Shown: positions 1-9,310, counted from the first letter of the stretch. The stretch is DNA of 64,000 nt from Stutzerimonas stutzeri (GCA_901420285.1 CABDVE010000001.1:1426001-1490000), one strand, 5' to 3'. The notes: generated by a model not told the origin, from the letters alone. A program made the numbers and translations.

Positions 1-448
1 CTTCCACGGTTTCCGTGGTCGCACCGAAGTTATGTGACGGCCCCGCTTGCATACCGTTACGCATAATTGAATTATCACGGTTACCGCCGAAGCCGCGTTT
101 TTGCACCGCATCAAACACTCCGCCCAACGTATTGGCTTGGCTTACCCCGCTCACGCTGGAAAGGGCGTCAATCAAATCATTCGGTTTACGATCTTCGATT
201 AATTTTGTTGTCACCACATTTACCGTGGTCGGCGTATCAATAATCGGCACATTTACTTTCGAAACGGACGAAGTTCCGACAGCGTGATAACCGATTTGCT
301 GTAATTCCTGTGCGTTTACGTCAATCGTATCCAGCACTTCCGTATTTTCGCCGGCTTTTGCTTGTTTTTGCTCTTGCGGCTGCGCCAACGCGGAACCGGC
401 AATACTCGCCAAAATTGCGGTATAAATTACGCTATGTTTAAAAGTCAT
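1..448 (-). CDS. TonB-dependent siderophore receptor, N-terminal part (cut by window edge)
   Basis: The 149 visible codons start at an ATG (446-448) and run off the left edge. The protein begins with a signal peptide ([10 protein letters not shown], then a hydrophobic stretch ending SALA|QPQ), followed by a TonB-box-like segment ([10 protein letters not shown], about residues 40-49). The start of a plug domain follows ([19 protein letters not shown], then a [19 protein letters not shown]-like stretch). This is the usual layout of outer-membrane receptors that import ferric siderophores or similar ligands using TonB energy. The barrel and so the ligand specificity lie outside the window. A promoter and a possible Fur site lie just upstream. 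The family call is firm; the ligand is unknown. Confidence 0.85.
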   Translation of the reverse strand, partial: MTFKHSVIYTAILASIAGSALAQPQEQKQAKAGENTEVLDTIDVNAQELQQIGYHAVGTSSVSKVNVPIIDTPTTVNVVTTKLIEDRKPNDLIDALSSVSGVSQANTLGGVFDAVQKRGFGGNRDNSIMRNGMQAGPSHNFGATTETVE

Positions 449-487
449 TCTTGGTTTCCTTAAAATGAGAGTAAAAAAACGGCGGCA

Positions 488-516
488 AGTATAACGAAAA
501 CGATTGCCTGACTCAA
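488..516 (-). promoter_or_regulatory. Sigma-70-like promoter of the TonB-dependent receptor gene
   Basis: Read on the minus strand there is TTGAGT (511-516), a 17-base spacer and TATACT (488-493), about 40 bases upstream of the receptor start codon. Both hexamers are near consensus. Confidence 0.6.
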
Positions 517-520
517 TAGG

Positions 521-540
521 AATTATTCGCATTAATTATC
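521..540 (-). promoter_or_regulatory. Possible Fur box upstream of the receptor
   Basis: The minus strand reads GATAATTAATGCGAATAATT, which resembles the Fur consensus GATAATGATAATCATTATC in its first half and in the central AT-rich repeat. It lies immediately upstream of the -35 hexamer. Iron control fits the gene, but the match is imperfect. Confidence 0.35.
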
Positions 541-568
541 CGGTCATAAAAATTCTGTGAACATCGAA

Positions 569-618
569 ATCAGCACCGCATTGGACGCTTATCCGGCGGG
601 CTTCAATGCGGTGCTGAA
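569..618. repeat. Inverted pair of the CAATGCGGTGC repeat, potential hairpin
   Basis: TCAGCACCGCATTGG (570-584) faces CTTCAATGCGGTGCTGA (601-617), giving a stem of about 14 bp around a 17-base loop. It lies between the receptor promoter and the rnpB terminator. No T-run follows on either side, so it may not terminate transcription. Confidence 0.6.
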
Positions 619-663
619 ACGCGATCTCAATAAGCCGTTGGAATCAAACGAACTTCCGGCAAA

Positions 664-716
664 AAATAACCGCACTTTAATTCGTTCCTCAAAAACAAAC
701 TAAAGTGCGGTTATTT
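664..716 (-). terminator. rnpB terminator built from an inverted pair of uptake signal sequences
   Basis: AATAACCGCACTTTA and TAAAGTGCGGTTATT are perfect inverted repeats containing two copies of the Hin-type uptake core, separated by a loop of about 20 bases. On the minus strand the stem is followed by a T-run, directly downstream of RNase P RNA. Confidence 0.85.
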
Positions 717-1101
<385 letters not shown>

Positions 1102-1108
1102 GGCGCGT

Positions 1109-1137
1109 AGTATAGAGATTAACAAAAGTACGGTCAA
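1109..1137 (-). promoter_or_regulatory. rnpB promoter
   Basis: Minus-strand TTGACC (1132-1137), a 17-base spacer and TATACT (1109-1114), with the predicted transcription start at the beginning of the RNase P RNA. It is close to the sigma-70 consensus, as expected for an abundant stable RNA. Confidence 0.8.
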
Positions 1138-1286
1138 TAAAACCTAACGGATTTTAAATGCGCATATATCATAGCTTCAGGCGCAATATCGCAAGCTTTC
1201 GCATCAGCAAGACAGCATAATTTTTCATTCGTTTTTTGATGCCATTCAGCTAAAATAGCGCCATTTCAACGCAGCTTAGGATGGTT

Positions 1287-2222
1287 ATGAATTATCTACA
1301 AATCGCTCGCGACACGCTTGCCGTGGAGAGCACCGCATTGACGCAATTAAGTCGACGTTTAAACGATGACTTTAATCAAGTCGTGGAATTGATTTTGGCT
1401 TGCCGAGGCCGTTTAGTTATTGGCGGCATCGGTAAATCCGGTTTAATCGGCAAGAAAATGGTGGCGACTTTTGCCTCCACCGGCACGCCAAGTTTCTTTT
1501 TACATCCGACAGAAGCCTTTCACGGCGATTTGGGTATGCTTAAGCCGATTGATATTGTTATGCTGATTTCTTACAGCGGCGAAACGGACGATGTGAACAA
1601 ACTGATCCCGAGTCTGAAAAATTTCGGTAATCAAATTATTGCGTTAACCAGTAATAAAAATTCGACGTTGGCCCGTCACGCGGATTATGTATTGGATATT
1701 ACGGTGGAACGCGAAGTTTGCCCGAATAATTTGGCGCCGACCACGTCTGCCTTAGTCACTCTGGCTCTCGGTGATGCGTTAGCGGTGTCTTTAATCACCG
1801 CACGCGATTTTCAACCGGCGGATTTCGCCAAATTCCATCCGGGCGGTAGCCTTGGGCGTCGCTTGTTATGCAAAGTGAAAGACCAAATGCAAACGCGCTT
1901 ACCGGTTATTGCGCCGACCAGCAATTTTACGGACTGTTTAAGCGCAATGAATGAAGGTCGAATGGGAGTGGCTTTAGTGATGGAAAACCAACAACTAAAA
2001 GGCATTATCACCGACGGCGACATTCGCCGCGCCTTAACGGCAAACGGTGCCGACACGCTGAACAAAACCGCGCAAGATTTTATGACCCGTTCGCCGAAAA
2101 CGATTCATCAAGAGGAATTTTTAGCCAAAGCGGAAGAGTTGATGAAAGCGAAGAAAATTCACTCGTTGGTTGTGGTGGATGACGAAAATCGCGTGGTTGG
2201 ATTAGTGGAATTTTCAAGCTAA
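1287..2222 (+). CDS. kdsD: D-arabinose 5-phosphate isomerase
   Basis: This enzyme converts ribulose 5-phosphate to arabinose 5-phosphate, the first committed step of Kdo synthesis in the cytoplasm. An N-terminal SIS sugar-isomerase domain (about residues 30-180; GIGKSGLIGKKM and the HGDLGM motif) is followed by two CBS domains ending with HSLVVVDDENRVVGL. I chose the ATG at 1287 over the in-frame ATG at 1281 because AGG at 1278-1280 is correctly spaced only for the later codon; this gives 311 residues. kdsC follows 24 bases downstream, so the two form a Kdo operon. A dispersed-repeat copy (1330) encodes STAL near the N-terminus. Confidence 0.95.
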   Translation: MNYLQIARDTLAVESTALTQLSRRLNDDFNQVVELILACRGRLVIGGIGKSGLIGKKMVATFASTGTPSFFLHPTEAFHGDLGMLKPIDIVMLISYSGETDDVNKLIPSLKNFGNQIIALTSNKNSTLARHADYVLDITVEREVCPNNLAPTTSALVTLALGDALAVSLITARDFQPADFAKFHPGGSLGRRLLCKVKDQMQTRLPVIAPTSNFTDCLSAMNEGRMGVALVMENQQLKGIITDGDIRRALTANGADTLNKTAQDFMTRSPKTIHQEEFLAKAEELMKAKKIHSLVVVDDENRVVGLVEFSS

Positions 2223-2246
2223 GGAAACCCAAGCTAAGGAAGCATC

Positions 2247-2789
2247 ATGCAACAAAAATTAGAAAAAGTTAAATTGGTGATTACCGACGTGGACGGCGTA
2301 CTGACTGATGGACAACTGCATTATGACGCCAATGGCGAAGCGATCAAAAGCTTTCATGTGCGCGACGGGTTAGGTATGAAAATGCTAATGAACGCCGGTA
2401 TTCAAGTCGCCTTGCTATCCGGCAGAGATTCTGCCGTTTTGCGCCGTAGAATCGCCGATCTCGGCATTAAATTATTTTTCCTCGGTAAATTAGAAAAAGA
2501 AAGCGCCTGTTTTGATTTAATGAAACAAGCCGGCGTTACGCCCGAACAAACCGCTTATATCGGCGATGATAGCGTGGATCTGCCGGCATTCGCCGTGTGC
2601 GGCGTTGCTTTCGCGGTAGCCGACGCGCCAAGTTATGTGAAAAATGCGGCGGATTATGTCCTTTCTACCCAAGGCGGCAAAGGCGCATTTCGGGAAATAT
2701 CCGATATGATTTTGCAAGCGCAAGGCAAATCTGCCGTATTTGACAGTGCACAGGGATTTTTGCAATCGGTGAAGAATATGGGGCAGTAA
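2247..2789 (+). CDS. kdsC: 3-deoxy-D-manno-octulosonate 8-phosphate phosphatase
   Basis: This 180-residue HAD-superfamily phosphatase removes the phosphate from Kdo 8-phosphate. It shows the HAD motif DVDGVLTDG (nucleophile Asp, about residues 14-22), a LLSGRDS motif II and GDDSVDLPAF motif IV, with no cap insertion, as in the tetrameric KdsC family. An AAGGA ribosome-binding site lies 6-7 bases before the ATG. It sits directly behind kdsD and is closed by a hairpin made from the dispersed repeat. Confidence 0.95.
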   Translation: MQQKLEKVKLVITDVDGVLTDGQLHYDANGEAIKSFHVRDGLGMKMLMNAGIQVALLSGRDSAVLRRRIADLGIKLFFLGKLEKESACFDLMKQAGVTPEQTAYIGDDSVDLPAFAVCGVAFAVADAPSYVKNAADYVLSTQGGKGAFREISDMILQAQGKSAVFDSAQGFLQSVKNMGQ

Positions 2790-2810
2790 AAATTGACGTT
2801 CTCCTCTCAA

Positions 2811-2853
2811 AACAGCACCGCATTGAAAGCCGCTTCAATTCGGTGCTGTTTTG
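2811..2853. terminator. Terminator after kdsC, built from an inverted dispersed repeat
   Basis: AACAGCACCGCATTGAAAGC and its near-perfect complement (2831-2850) form a stem of about 18 bp followed by TTTT on the plus strand. The right arm carries one substitution in the repeat core (AATTCGGTGCT). It also lies just beyond the end of the opposing RhuM/Fic remnant. Confidence 0.75.
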
Positions 2854-2858
2854 CTAGG

Positions 2859-3439
2859 CTAATGCTGCTTTATTTCAACAAAATGCTCGATTAATTTGAT
2901 CATCAATTCCTTTTGCTCCGGCAAACTTTCCGCCACCAACAACGCCAATGCTACAAGGGTATTTTCGTTAATCAGCCGTTCTACCGGTTTTGCCAATAAA
3001 TGTTGATTCAAATGCAAGTACCACAAAAACAAGAAAGAACCGGTGCGTTTATTTCCGTCTGCAAGCGGGTGATTTTTGATCACGAAATACAACAAATGCG
3101 CCGCGCGACTGGCCACATTCGGATAAAACAATTCTTCGCCCGTTTAGAACTAATGCGGTAACCTACGGAAATAATGGCATCAAGGTTATAGTGTTTTAAC
3201 GTACGCTTAATCTGACGTTTTCCCTCTTGGCGAACTACCGAGAAATCCTCGGTAGTTCGATTCTCATCAAGCTCACCTTCTGCGTAAATATTTTTCAAGT
3301 GCAAACTGATATTGTCGGTGCTCGTATCAAATAACATCGCCATTTGAGGTTGATTAAGCCATACCGTCTCATTTTCCAACGAAACCTGTAACGAAACTTG
3401 CCCGTCTTCTGATTGATAAATTTGAATTTGACTGTTCAT
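2859..3439 (-). pseudogene. RhuM/Fic-family protein, broken by internal deletion and frameshift
   Basis: The first 100 codons encode an intact RhuM-type N-terminus with a good start (AGGAGAG before the ATG at 3439), up to GYRISSKR. The sequence then jumps, near 3137-3146, to the C-terminal Fic region in another frame: EELFYPNVASRAAHLLYF, then the Fic motif HPLADGNKRTG and about 60 more residues. Relatives are about 330 residues long, so roughly 140 codons appear to be missing at the junction. The upstream frame reads 19 unrelated residues and stops. The product would lack the connection to the Fic catalytic site, so the gene is probably dead. A sequencing or assembly deletion cannot be excluded. 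Confidence 0.8.
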
Positions 3440-3565
3440 CGTTCTCTCCTGTAAATGAAATCAGGTAGCTCTGGTGAAATTTAAAAAAAGACAAGTATAT
3501 TTTGTTAATTTTTTGAGCCGAATTGCAAAATGACATTTGAATGGCAATAAATATAAGGAGTTCTT

Positions 3566-4252
3566 TTACTTCAATAACGCGTTTACTACTTTTGGAACAC
3601 CAGCTCCGGCTTTCATCGCGATAATTTCAACTTGTTGACGAATGAACCCGCTATTCGGATGCGGATCAATTAAATAAATTTTTGCCCGACTCGGCGCTTC
3701 ATTGACCAATCCATTTGCCGGATAAACTTGCAATGATGTACCGATGACAATCACAATATCCGCTTTTTTCACCAGTTCTTCGGCTTTCGGCAACATCGGC
3801 ACATTTTCGCCAAAAAAGACGATGTGCGGACGCATTGGATAGCCATTTTCATCTTTGTCCTCTAATTTCTGATCGTCAAAACAAGGAACAATATAATCAG
3901 GATCAAAACTACTTCTCGCTTTGTTAAGTTCGCCGTGTAAATGAAGTACATTTTTACTACCAGCCCGTTCATGTAAATCGTCCACGTTTTGCGTGATGAT
4001 GTGAACGTCATAGGCTTTTTCCAACTCCACCAATGCTAAATGTGCCGCATTCGGTTGAGCTGCTTGTGCGTTGCGGCGGCGTTCGTTATAAAATTCCAAC
4101 ACCTTGGCACGATTCCTTTTCAAAGCTTCCGGCGTGCAAACTTCTTCAATTTTATGCCCCGCCCATAATCCATCTTCCGCGCGGAAAGTCGGAATTCCAC
4201 TTTCGGCACTAATGCCCGCGCCGGTCAACACGACGCAAATTGGTTTTGTCAT
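3566..4252 (-). CDS. cobB: NAD-dependent protein deacylase (sirtuin, CobB-like)
   Basis: A 228-residue Sir2 enzyme that removes acyl groups from lysines using NAD. Visible motifs: TGAGISAESGIPTFR (10-24), TQNVDDLHERAG, catalytic His in LHLHGE, FFGENVP and GTSLQVYPA. Tyr55 and Arg58 in FYNERRR match the YxxR signature of class III sirtuins, which favour succinyl and malonyl groups. The region between HLHGE and RPHIVFFGE contains a single Cys, so the usual four-cysteine zinc site is missing. The start has GGAGAA upstream. It is separated from mrp by a terminator, so it is probably transcribed separately. Confidence 0.88.
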   Translation of the reverse strand: MTKPICVVLTGAGISAESGIPTFRAEDGLWAGHKIEEVCTPEALKRNRAKVLEFYNERRRNAQAAQPNAAHLALVELEKAYDVHIITQNVDDLHERAGSKNVLHLHGELNKARSSFDPDYIVPCFDDQKLEDKDENGYPMRPHIVFFGENVPMLPKAEELVKKADIVIVIGTSLQVYPANGLVNEAPSRAKIYLIDPHPNSGFIRQQVEIIAMKAGAGVPKVVNALLK

Positions 4253-4302
4253 AGTTTTCTCCGTTGAAAAGTGCGATCAAAAATTAAATCGTTTTTAAAT
4301 AT

Positions 4303-4327
4303 AAAAAAAGGGCTGTCACCACAGCCC
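4303..4327 (-). terminator. Rho-independent terminator after mrp
   Basis: GGGCTGT / ACAGCCC stem (4310-4316 with 4321-4327), 4-base loop, followed by seven Ts on the minus strand. Confidence 0.88.
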
Positions 4328-4341
4328 TAATAATTATTTCA

Positions 4342-5454
4342 CTATTTCACTTCTCTAAATAAAATCTCGCTTGGAATTACCGAACCTTGCCAGTAAAGCT
4401 CGGTGGAAACTTTTTCGGCGAGTTGTAAGAAGGCTTGGGTGATTTCGCTTTCAGGAGCTGCCACCACGGTTGGATTGCCTTTATCCAGATCTTCACGAAT
4501 GCGGATATGTAACGGCAATTGCGCCAACACTTTCACCTTGTATTTTTCTGCCATTTTTTCTGCGCCGCCCGTGCCGAAAATGGCTTCGTGATGGCCACAG
4601 TTGCTGCAAATATGCATCGACATATTTTCTACAATGCCAAGCACCGGCACAGATACGCGTTCAAACATTGAAACGCCTTTCACTGCATCCAATAAAGCGA
4701 TGTCTTGCGGCGTGGTTACCACTACGGCGCCCGTTACCGGAATTTGTTGGGACAGAGTGAGTTGAATGTCGCCGGTGCCAGGAGGCATATCGATGACAAG
4801 ATAATCCAAGCTATCCCACAAAGTCTCGTTCAATAATTGGCTTAAAGCACTGCTTGCCATCGGGCCGCGCCAAATGGTTGCGCTGTCTTCATCCATTAAG
4901 AAACCGATGGAATTTGCCGATAAACCATGCGCTTTAATCGGCGTGATATGTTGATTATCCGGTGAAGTCGGGCGTTGATGCGGTGCTCCCAGCATATGTG
5001 GAATGGATGGGCCGTAAATATCTGCGTCTAAAATCCCCACGCGCGCGCCTTGGGCTTGTAAGGCAAGGGCTAGATTGACGGACACACTGGATTTTCCCAC
5101 GCCGCCTTTGCCCGACGTGACGGCAATAATATTTTTCACGCCTTTCACTGCCGGTTGATTATTCGCGCGTTTCAGGGTGGCAATTTGATAATTCACCGCC
5201 CATTTAATTTCTTTGCAATCCGCCGCTTTTAATAAAGCGTCAGAAACGGCTTTTTTTAACGCCTCTACGCCCGTATTCCACGCAAAAGGCAGTTGTAATT
5301 CAATGCGTAAGATCTCGCCGCCCTTTTCCACTTTTTTTAAAGTATTCAGCGCAATCAGATCTTTTTGCAGGCTTGGATGTTGGAATTGTTGAAGAATTTG
5401 TTGAATTTGGGTTTGCTGTTCAGCGGTTAGATTGTCGGAAAAGTAGGTTGTCAT
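4342..5454 (-). CDS. apbC: Iron-sulfur cluster carrier protein, Mrp/ApbC
   Basis: A 370-residue cytoplasmic P-loop ATPase that carries and delivers Fe-S clusters. An N-terminal MIP18/DUF59-type domain (about residues 8-90) precedes the deviant Walker A GKGGVGKS (115-122), with DMPPGTGDIQL and a CSNC pair near residue 285 that would bind the cluster between two subunits. Length and order fit the E. coli protein. In many gamma-proteobacteria mrp lies next to and divergent from metG; here a toxin-antitoxin pair sits between them. Confidence 0.94.
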   Translation of the reverse strand: MTTYFSDNLTAEQQTQIQQILQQFQHPSLQKDLIALNTLKKVEKGGEILRIELQLPFAWNTGVEALKKAVSDALLKAADCKEIKWAVNYQIATLKRANNQPAVKGVKNIIAVTSGKGGVGKSSVSVNLALALQAQGARVGILDADIYGPSIPHMLGAPHQRPTSPDNQHITPIKAHGLSANSIGFLMDEDSATIWRGPMASSALSQLLNETLWDSLDYLVIDMPPGTGDIQLTLSQQIPVTGAVVVTTPQDIALLDAVKGVSMFERVSVPVLGIVENMSMHICSNCGHHEAIFGTGGAEKMAEKYKVKVLAQLPLHIRIREDLDKGNPTVVAAPESEITQAFLQLAEKVSTELYWQGSVIPSEILFREVK

Positions 5455-5595
5455 AAAACTTCCTTTCTGTTTAGTAGAGTAAATTTGTCGGGATATTTAA
5501 ACGTGGCTATTAAACCACGGAAAGTGCGGTGTGTTAAGTTAAAGTTTTTGAAAATTCTTTTTCTGATTTATTCTTTTATCCCATTCGCTTGTTTC

Positions 5596-5647
5596 TTGTA
5601 TCAGATCTAACTATTCGTTACTATACAATCCATCTCATCTAATAGTT
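5596..5647 (+). promoter_or_regulatory. Putative promoter and operator of the toxin-antitoxin pair
   Basis: TTGTAT (5596-5601), a 17-base spacer and TACTAT (5619-5624) form a plausible promoter. AACTATT (5609-5615) and AATAGTT (5641-5647) are inverted repeats flanking the -10 region and could bind the autoregulating antitoxin complex. The operator role is inferred. Confidence 0.4.
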
Positions 5648-5674
5648 AACAAATTAAAATAAATAGGAAAATAT

Positions 5675-5854
5675 ATGCAACATATTAAACCTCAATCACA
5701 AGCTAACACTGATTTTCAAAAGAAAATCTTGTCACGTTTTGAACAATCATTAACGGAAGAACAACGTTTTTTACAAAGTGTACTGAATGATGAAATTAAA
5801 ACCTATTCACATGAAGAAGTAGTCGCGGATTTACGTAAGGCATTGAAACGATGA
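5675..5854 (+). CDS. Antitoxin of a RelB/ParD-like type II toxin-antitoxin pair
   Basis: A 59-codon gene starting ATGCAACATATT behind AAATAGG. It reads MQHIKPQSQANTDFQKKILS and ends EEVVADLRKALKR, mostly helical and charged. Its stop overlaps the start of the next gene (ATGA), the tight coupling typical of antitoxin-toxin operons. I see no clear DNA-binding motif, and the family is inferred from size, position and the toxin behind it. It would neutralise the toxin and probably repress the operon. Confidence 0.75.
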   Translation: MQHIKPQSQANTDFQKKILSRFEQSLTEEQRFLQSVLNDEIKTYSHEEVVADLRKALKR

Positions 5855-6129
5855 AGCAAGATTATATCGTTCGCTGGTCTGAAATGGCGCGTTTTCAACT
5901 TTTAGATAAAGCAGAATATATTTATAGCCAAAGCCAAAATATGGAAATAGCGGATCAATTCATTAACGAAATAGAGCAGCTGGCAGGAAAATTAAGTTAT
6001 GTTGCAGCAGCTTATCGTGACGGTCAATTTCATATTTTTCCTTTGAAAAACGGTCATTCGGTTAAATTTTTAGTCGCAGAACCTTATGTGTTAATTTATG
6101 CGTTTTTACCAAAAGGCATTAACCATTAA
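5851..6129 (+). CDS. RelE/ParE-family toxin
   Basis: 92 residues with the RelE/ParE pattern: a helical N-terminal half (YIVRWSEMARFQLLDKAEYI), then AAYRDGQFHIFPLKNGHSVKF and a final beta strand EPYVLIYAFLP. Members of the fold are either ribosome-dependent mRNA endonucleases (RelE) or gyrase poisons (ParE); the sequence does not decide which. Translation is coupled to the antitoxin by a 4-base overlap. The pair occupies the gap between mrp and metG, suggesting acquisition there. Confidence 0.82.
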   Translation: MKQDYIVRWSEMARFQLLDKAEYIYSQSQNMEIADQFINEIEQLAGKLSYVAAAYRDGQFHIFPLKNGHSVKFLVAEPYVLIYAFLPKGINH

Positions 6130-6231
6130 ATTTAATCTCTAATTTACCTTTCCCTCAGTTTTCCAACTGGAAAAAAAGCCTTTTTTCAGATAAGATACCG
6201 CCCAATTTTTTGCCTAATAAAAGAGAATAAA

Positions 6232-8319
6232 ATGTCAAATCAACCCCGTAAAATTTTAGTGACTTGTGCCCTGCCTTATGCCAATGGCGCAATTCATTTA
6301 GGCCATATGTTGGAACATATTCAAGCGGATATTTGGGTACGTTTTCAACGTATGCGTGGCAATAAAATCTATTTTGTCTGTGCCGACGATGCACACGGCA
6401 CACCGATTATGTTAAATGCCGATAAACTCGGGATTACGCCGGAAGAACTCATTGCGCGCGCAAAAGCGGATCACGCGCGTGATTTCGCCGGTTTTAATAT
6501 CAGCTTTGATAACTATCACTCCACGCACAGCGAAGAAAACAAACTGCTCACTGCAGAAATTTACAATAAACTCAAAGCCAATGGCTTTATTAAGAGTAAA
6601 GTTATTTCTCAGTTATTCGACCCTGAAAAAAATATGTTCTTGCCAGATCGTTTTGTGAAAGGCACTTGCCCGAAGTGTAAAGCAGAAGATCAATATGGCG
6701 ATAACTGCGAAGTGTGTGCTTCTACTTATAGCCCGATGGATTTAATCAATCCACGTTCTGTCGTTTCCGGTGCAACACCAATTGTGAAAGAATCCGAGCA
6801 CTTCTTCTTTGATTTACCGGCATTTGAAGCGATGTTGCAAGACTGGACACATTCCGGAACGCTTCAATCTGAAATCGCTAACAAAATGCAAGAATGGTTT
6901 GAAAGTGGTTTGCAACAATGGGATATTTCTCGCGATGCGCCGTATTTCGGCTTTGAAATTCCGGGGGCAAAAGATAAATTCTTCTATGTTTGGTTAGATG
7001 CGCCAATTGGTTATATGGCGTCCTTCAAAAATCTTTGCGACCGCGAAGGCATTGATTTCAACGAATTTTGGGCAGAAGGCAGTGATGCGGAACTGTATCA
7101 CTTTATCGGTAAAGACATTGTGTATTTCCACAGTCTGTTTTGGCCGGCAATGTTGGAAGGCAGTGGCTATCGTAAACCGACTAACGTTTTCGCACACGGT
7201 TATGTCACCGTGGATGGCGCGAAAATGTCAAAATCGCGTGGCACCTTTATTCAAGCGAGTACATATTTGAATCACATCGATCCGGAATGCTTGCGTTATT
7301 ACTACGCGGCAAAACTCAACAACCGCATTGAAGATTTAGATTTTAACTTAGAAGATTTCGTACAACGCGTAAACACGGATATTGTGAATAAGTTGGTGAA
7401 TTTGGCTTCACGTAACGCAGGTTTTATCGCAAAACGTTTTGCCGGCAAACTTGCCGATAAATTAGAATTAGAAGATGAAACCCTATTTACGGAGTTTACT
7501 GCGCAAGCAGAACAAATCGCCACTTATTATGAAAGTCGCGAATACAACAAAGCGATCCGCGAAATTATGGCATTGACCGACAAAGCCAATAAATATATCG
7601 ACGAGAAAGCCCCTTGGGTGATTGCGAAAGAAGAAGGCAAAGAAGCGGAATTGCAAGCGGTTTGCTCAATGGGCATCGAGCTTTTCCGCGTGTTAATGGC
7701 TTATTTAAAACCGGTGTTGCCGAAACTGGCTGAACGCGCTGAAGGCTTCTTACAAACAGAATTACGTTGGGACAACATCAATCAGCCATTGCTTGGTCAT
7801 ACGCTCGCGCCATTTAAAGCATTATTCTCACGTTTAGAGAAAAAACAAATTGATGCGGTGGTGGAAGAAACCAAAGCGCTCTTTGCCAATTCGGCTAAAG
7901 CCGACGCAGAAGCCAATAAAGCGGCAGAAAAAACAGCAGCAAAATCCACCGCACTTTCTTCTGAAAACACTAATGTTGAGCCTATCGCCGAAAGCATCAC
8001 CATCGATGATTTTGCTAAACTCGATATGCGTGTCGCGAAAGTCTTGAAATGCGAAGCAGTGCCTGAATCCAACAAGCTGCTGCGCTTTGAATTGGATCTC
8101 GGCGATCACACCCGCCAAGTGTTCTCCGGCATCAAAGCAGCTTATTCAAAACCTGAAGAATTAGAAGGTCGTTTTGTAATTATGGTGGCAAACCTTGCGC
8201 CGCGCAAAATGAAATTCGGCGTGTCAGAAGGCATGATTCTTTCTGCCGGCACAGGCGGCAGCGATTTATTCTTACTTTCGGCGGACAGTGGCGTGACAGC
8301 GGGTATGCAGGTAAAATAA
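6232..8319 (+). CDS. metG: Methionyl-tRNA synthetase
   Basis: A 695-residue class I aminoacyl-tRNA synthetase that charges tRNA-Met and initiator tRNA. HLGH (22-25) is the HIGH motif and KMSKS lies near 331-335. A knuckle with CPKC and CEVC (about residues 145-162) is the zinc site of the MetG1 type. After an Ala/Lys-rich linker (about 545-580) the C-terminal EMAP/Trbp111 tRNA-binding domain ([14 protein letters not shown]) serves dimerisation. A Hin-type uptake core sits in this linker (7948). A terminator follows. Confidence 0.97.
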   Translation: MSNQPRKILVTCALPYANGAIHLGHMLEHIQADIWVRFQRMRGNKIYFVCADDAHGTPIMLNADKLGITPEELIARAKADHARDFAGFNISFDNYHSTHSEENKLLTAEIYNKLKANGFIKSKVISQLFDPEKNMFLPDRFVKGTCPKCKAEDQYGDNCEVCASTYSPMDLINPRSVVSGATPIVKESEHFFFDLPAFEAMLQDWTHSGTLQSEIANKMQEWFESGLQQWDISRDAPYFGFEIPGAKDKFFYVWLDAPIGYMASFKNLCDREGIDFNEFWAEGSDAELYHFIGKDIVYFHSLFWPAMLEGSGYRKPTNVFAHGYVTVDGAKMSKSRGTFIQASTYLNHIDPECLRYYYAAKLNNRIEDLDFNLEDFVQRVNTDIVNKLVNLASRNAGFIAKRFAGKLADKLELEDETLFTEFTAQAEQIATYYESREYNKAIREIMALTDKANKYIDEKAPWVIAKEEGKEAELQAVCSMGIELFRVLMAYLKPVLPKLAERAEGFLQTELRWDNINQPLLGHTLAPFKALFSRLEKKQIDAVVEETKALFANSAKADAEANKAAEKTAAKSTALSSENTNVEPIAESITIDDFAKLDMRVAKVLKCEAVPESNKLLRFELDLGDHTRQVFSGIKAAYSKPEELEGRFVIMVANLAPRKMKFGVSEGMILSAGTGGSDLFLLSADSGVTAGMQVK

Positions 8320-8336
8320 TTCCTTTCAAACAAATT

Positions 8337-8361
8337 AAAGCGGCTTCGGTCGCTTTTTTTA
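8337..8361 (+). terminator. Terminator after metG
   Basis: AAAGCGGC-TTCG-GTCGCTTT stem with a UUCG tetraloop followed by a long T-run. Confidence 0.88.
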
Positions 8362-8432
8362 TTTTCTAATTGAAAAAAATGCGTTCATAACCTAGTATAA
8401 TTCTCAACTATTTACCTATTTGGAGAAACATT

Positions 8433-9293
8433 ATGAAAAATGAATTAATTTGCTATAAACAAATGCCGGTTTGGACAAAAGACAAATTGCCACAAATGTT
8501 CCAAGAAAAGCACAATACCAAAGTCGGCACTTGGGGAAAATTGACGGTGCTAAAAGGCAAACTTAAATTCTACGAACTTAACGAAAATGGCGATGTGATT
8601 GCCGAACATATTTTCACGCCTGAAAGCGACATCCCTTTTGTTGAACCTCAAATTTGGCACCGCATTGAAGCCTTGACTGATGACTTGGAATGCTCTCTTG
8701 CCTTTTACTGTAAAAAAGAAGATTACTTCAGCAAAAAATACAATATGACCGCCACTCATGGCGATGTGGTGGATGCCACCAAAATCATCAAACCGTGCAA
8801 AGTATTGGATTTAGGCTGCGGACAAGGGCGTAACTCGCTCTATTTAAGTTTGCTCGGCTATGATGTCACCGCTTGGGATCACAACGAAAATAGCCTCATG
8901 TTTTTGAACGAAACCAAAGAAAAAGAAAATCTAAAAATTCAAACCGCGCTTTACAACATCAACGATGCCAATATTCAAGAAAATTACGATTTTATCGTCT
9001 CTACCGTCGTCTTCATGTTCTTGGATCGCACCCGTGTACCGGCAATCATCAAAAACATGCAAAGCCATACCAATCCGGGCGGTTACAACCTTATCGTTGC
9101 CGCCATGTCCACACCGGAAGTACCATGCCCGGTTCCATTCTCTTTTACTTTCGCTGAAAACGAATTGAAAAACTATTACCAAGGTTGGGAATTTTTGGAA
9201 TATAACGAAAATATGGGCGAATTGCACAAAACCGATGAAAACGGCAATCGCTATAAAATGAAATTTGTAACAATGTTGGCAAGAAAGAAGTAA
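8433..9293 (+). CDS. tehB: Tellurite resistance methyltransferase TehB
   Basis: A 286-residue fusion as in Haemophilus TehB. The N-terminal beta-rich DUF1971-like domain (about residues 1-85, MPVWTKDKLPQMFQEKHNTK) is followed by a SAM-dependent methyltransferase (LDLGCGQGRN near residue 125, then the AWDHNENSL acidic-loop region). The E. coli protein has only the methyltransferase. It methylates tellurite or other thiol-reactive metalloids in the cytoplasm. A dispersed-repeat copy (8657) encodes HRIE at the join between the halves. A -10-like TATAAT lies at 8396-8401 without a well-spaced -35. Confidence 0.95.
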   Translation: MKNELICYKQMPVWTKDKLPQMFQEKHNTKVGTWGKLTVLKGKLKFYELNENGDVIAEHIFTPESDIPFVEPQIWHRIEALTDDLECSLAFYCKKEDYFSKKYNMTATHGDVVDATKIIKPCKVLDLGCGQGRNSLYLSLLGYDVTAWDHNENSLMFLNETKEKENLKIQTALYNINDANIQENYDFIVSTVVFMFLDRTRVPAIIKNMQSHTNPGGYNLIVAAMSTPEVPCPVPFSFTFAENELKNYYQGWEFLEYNENMGELHKTDENGNRYKMKFVTMLARKK

Positions 9294-9310
9294 TTCGCTG
9301 ATTAGAAAAG

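Noticed and set aside
557-703. A 48-codon GTG-initiated frame reading through the 573/604 repeat pair
   Set aside because: It has no ribosome-binding site, and its open frame follows from the repeat's own stop-free frames (STAL, NAVL) and the terminator. No similarity recognised.
2859-3131. Fic-motif frame as an independent 90-residue gene
   Set aside because: It starts at a TTG without a ribosome-binding site and is the C-terminal part of the broken RhuM/Fic gene.
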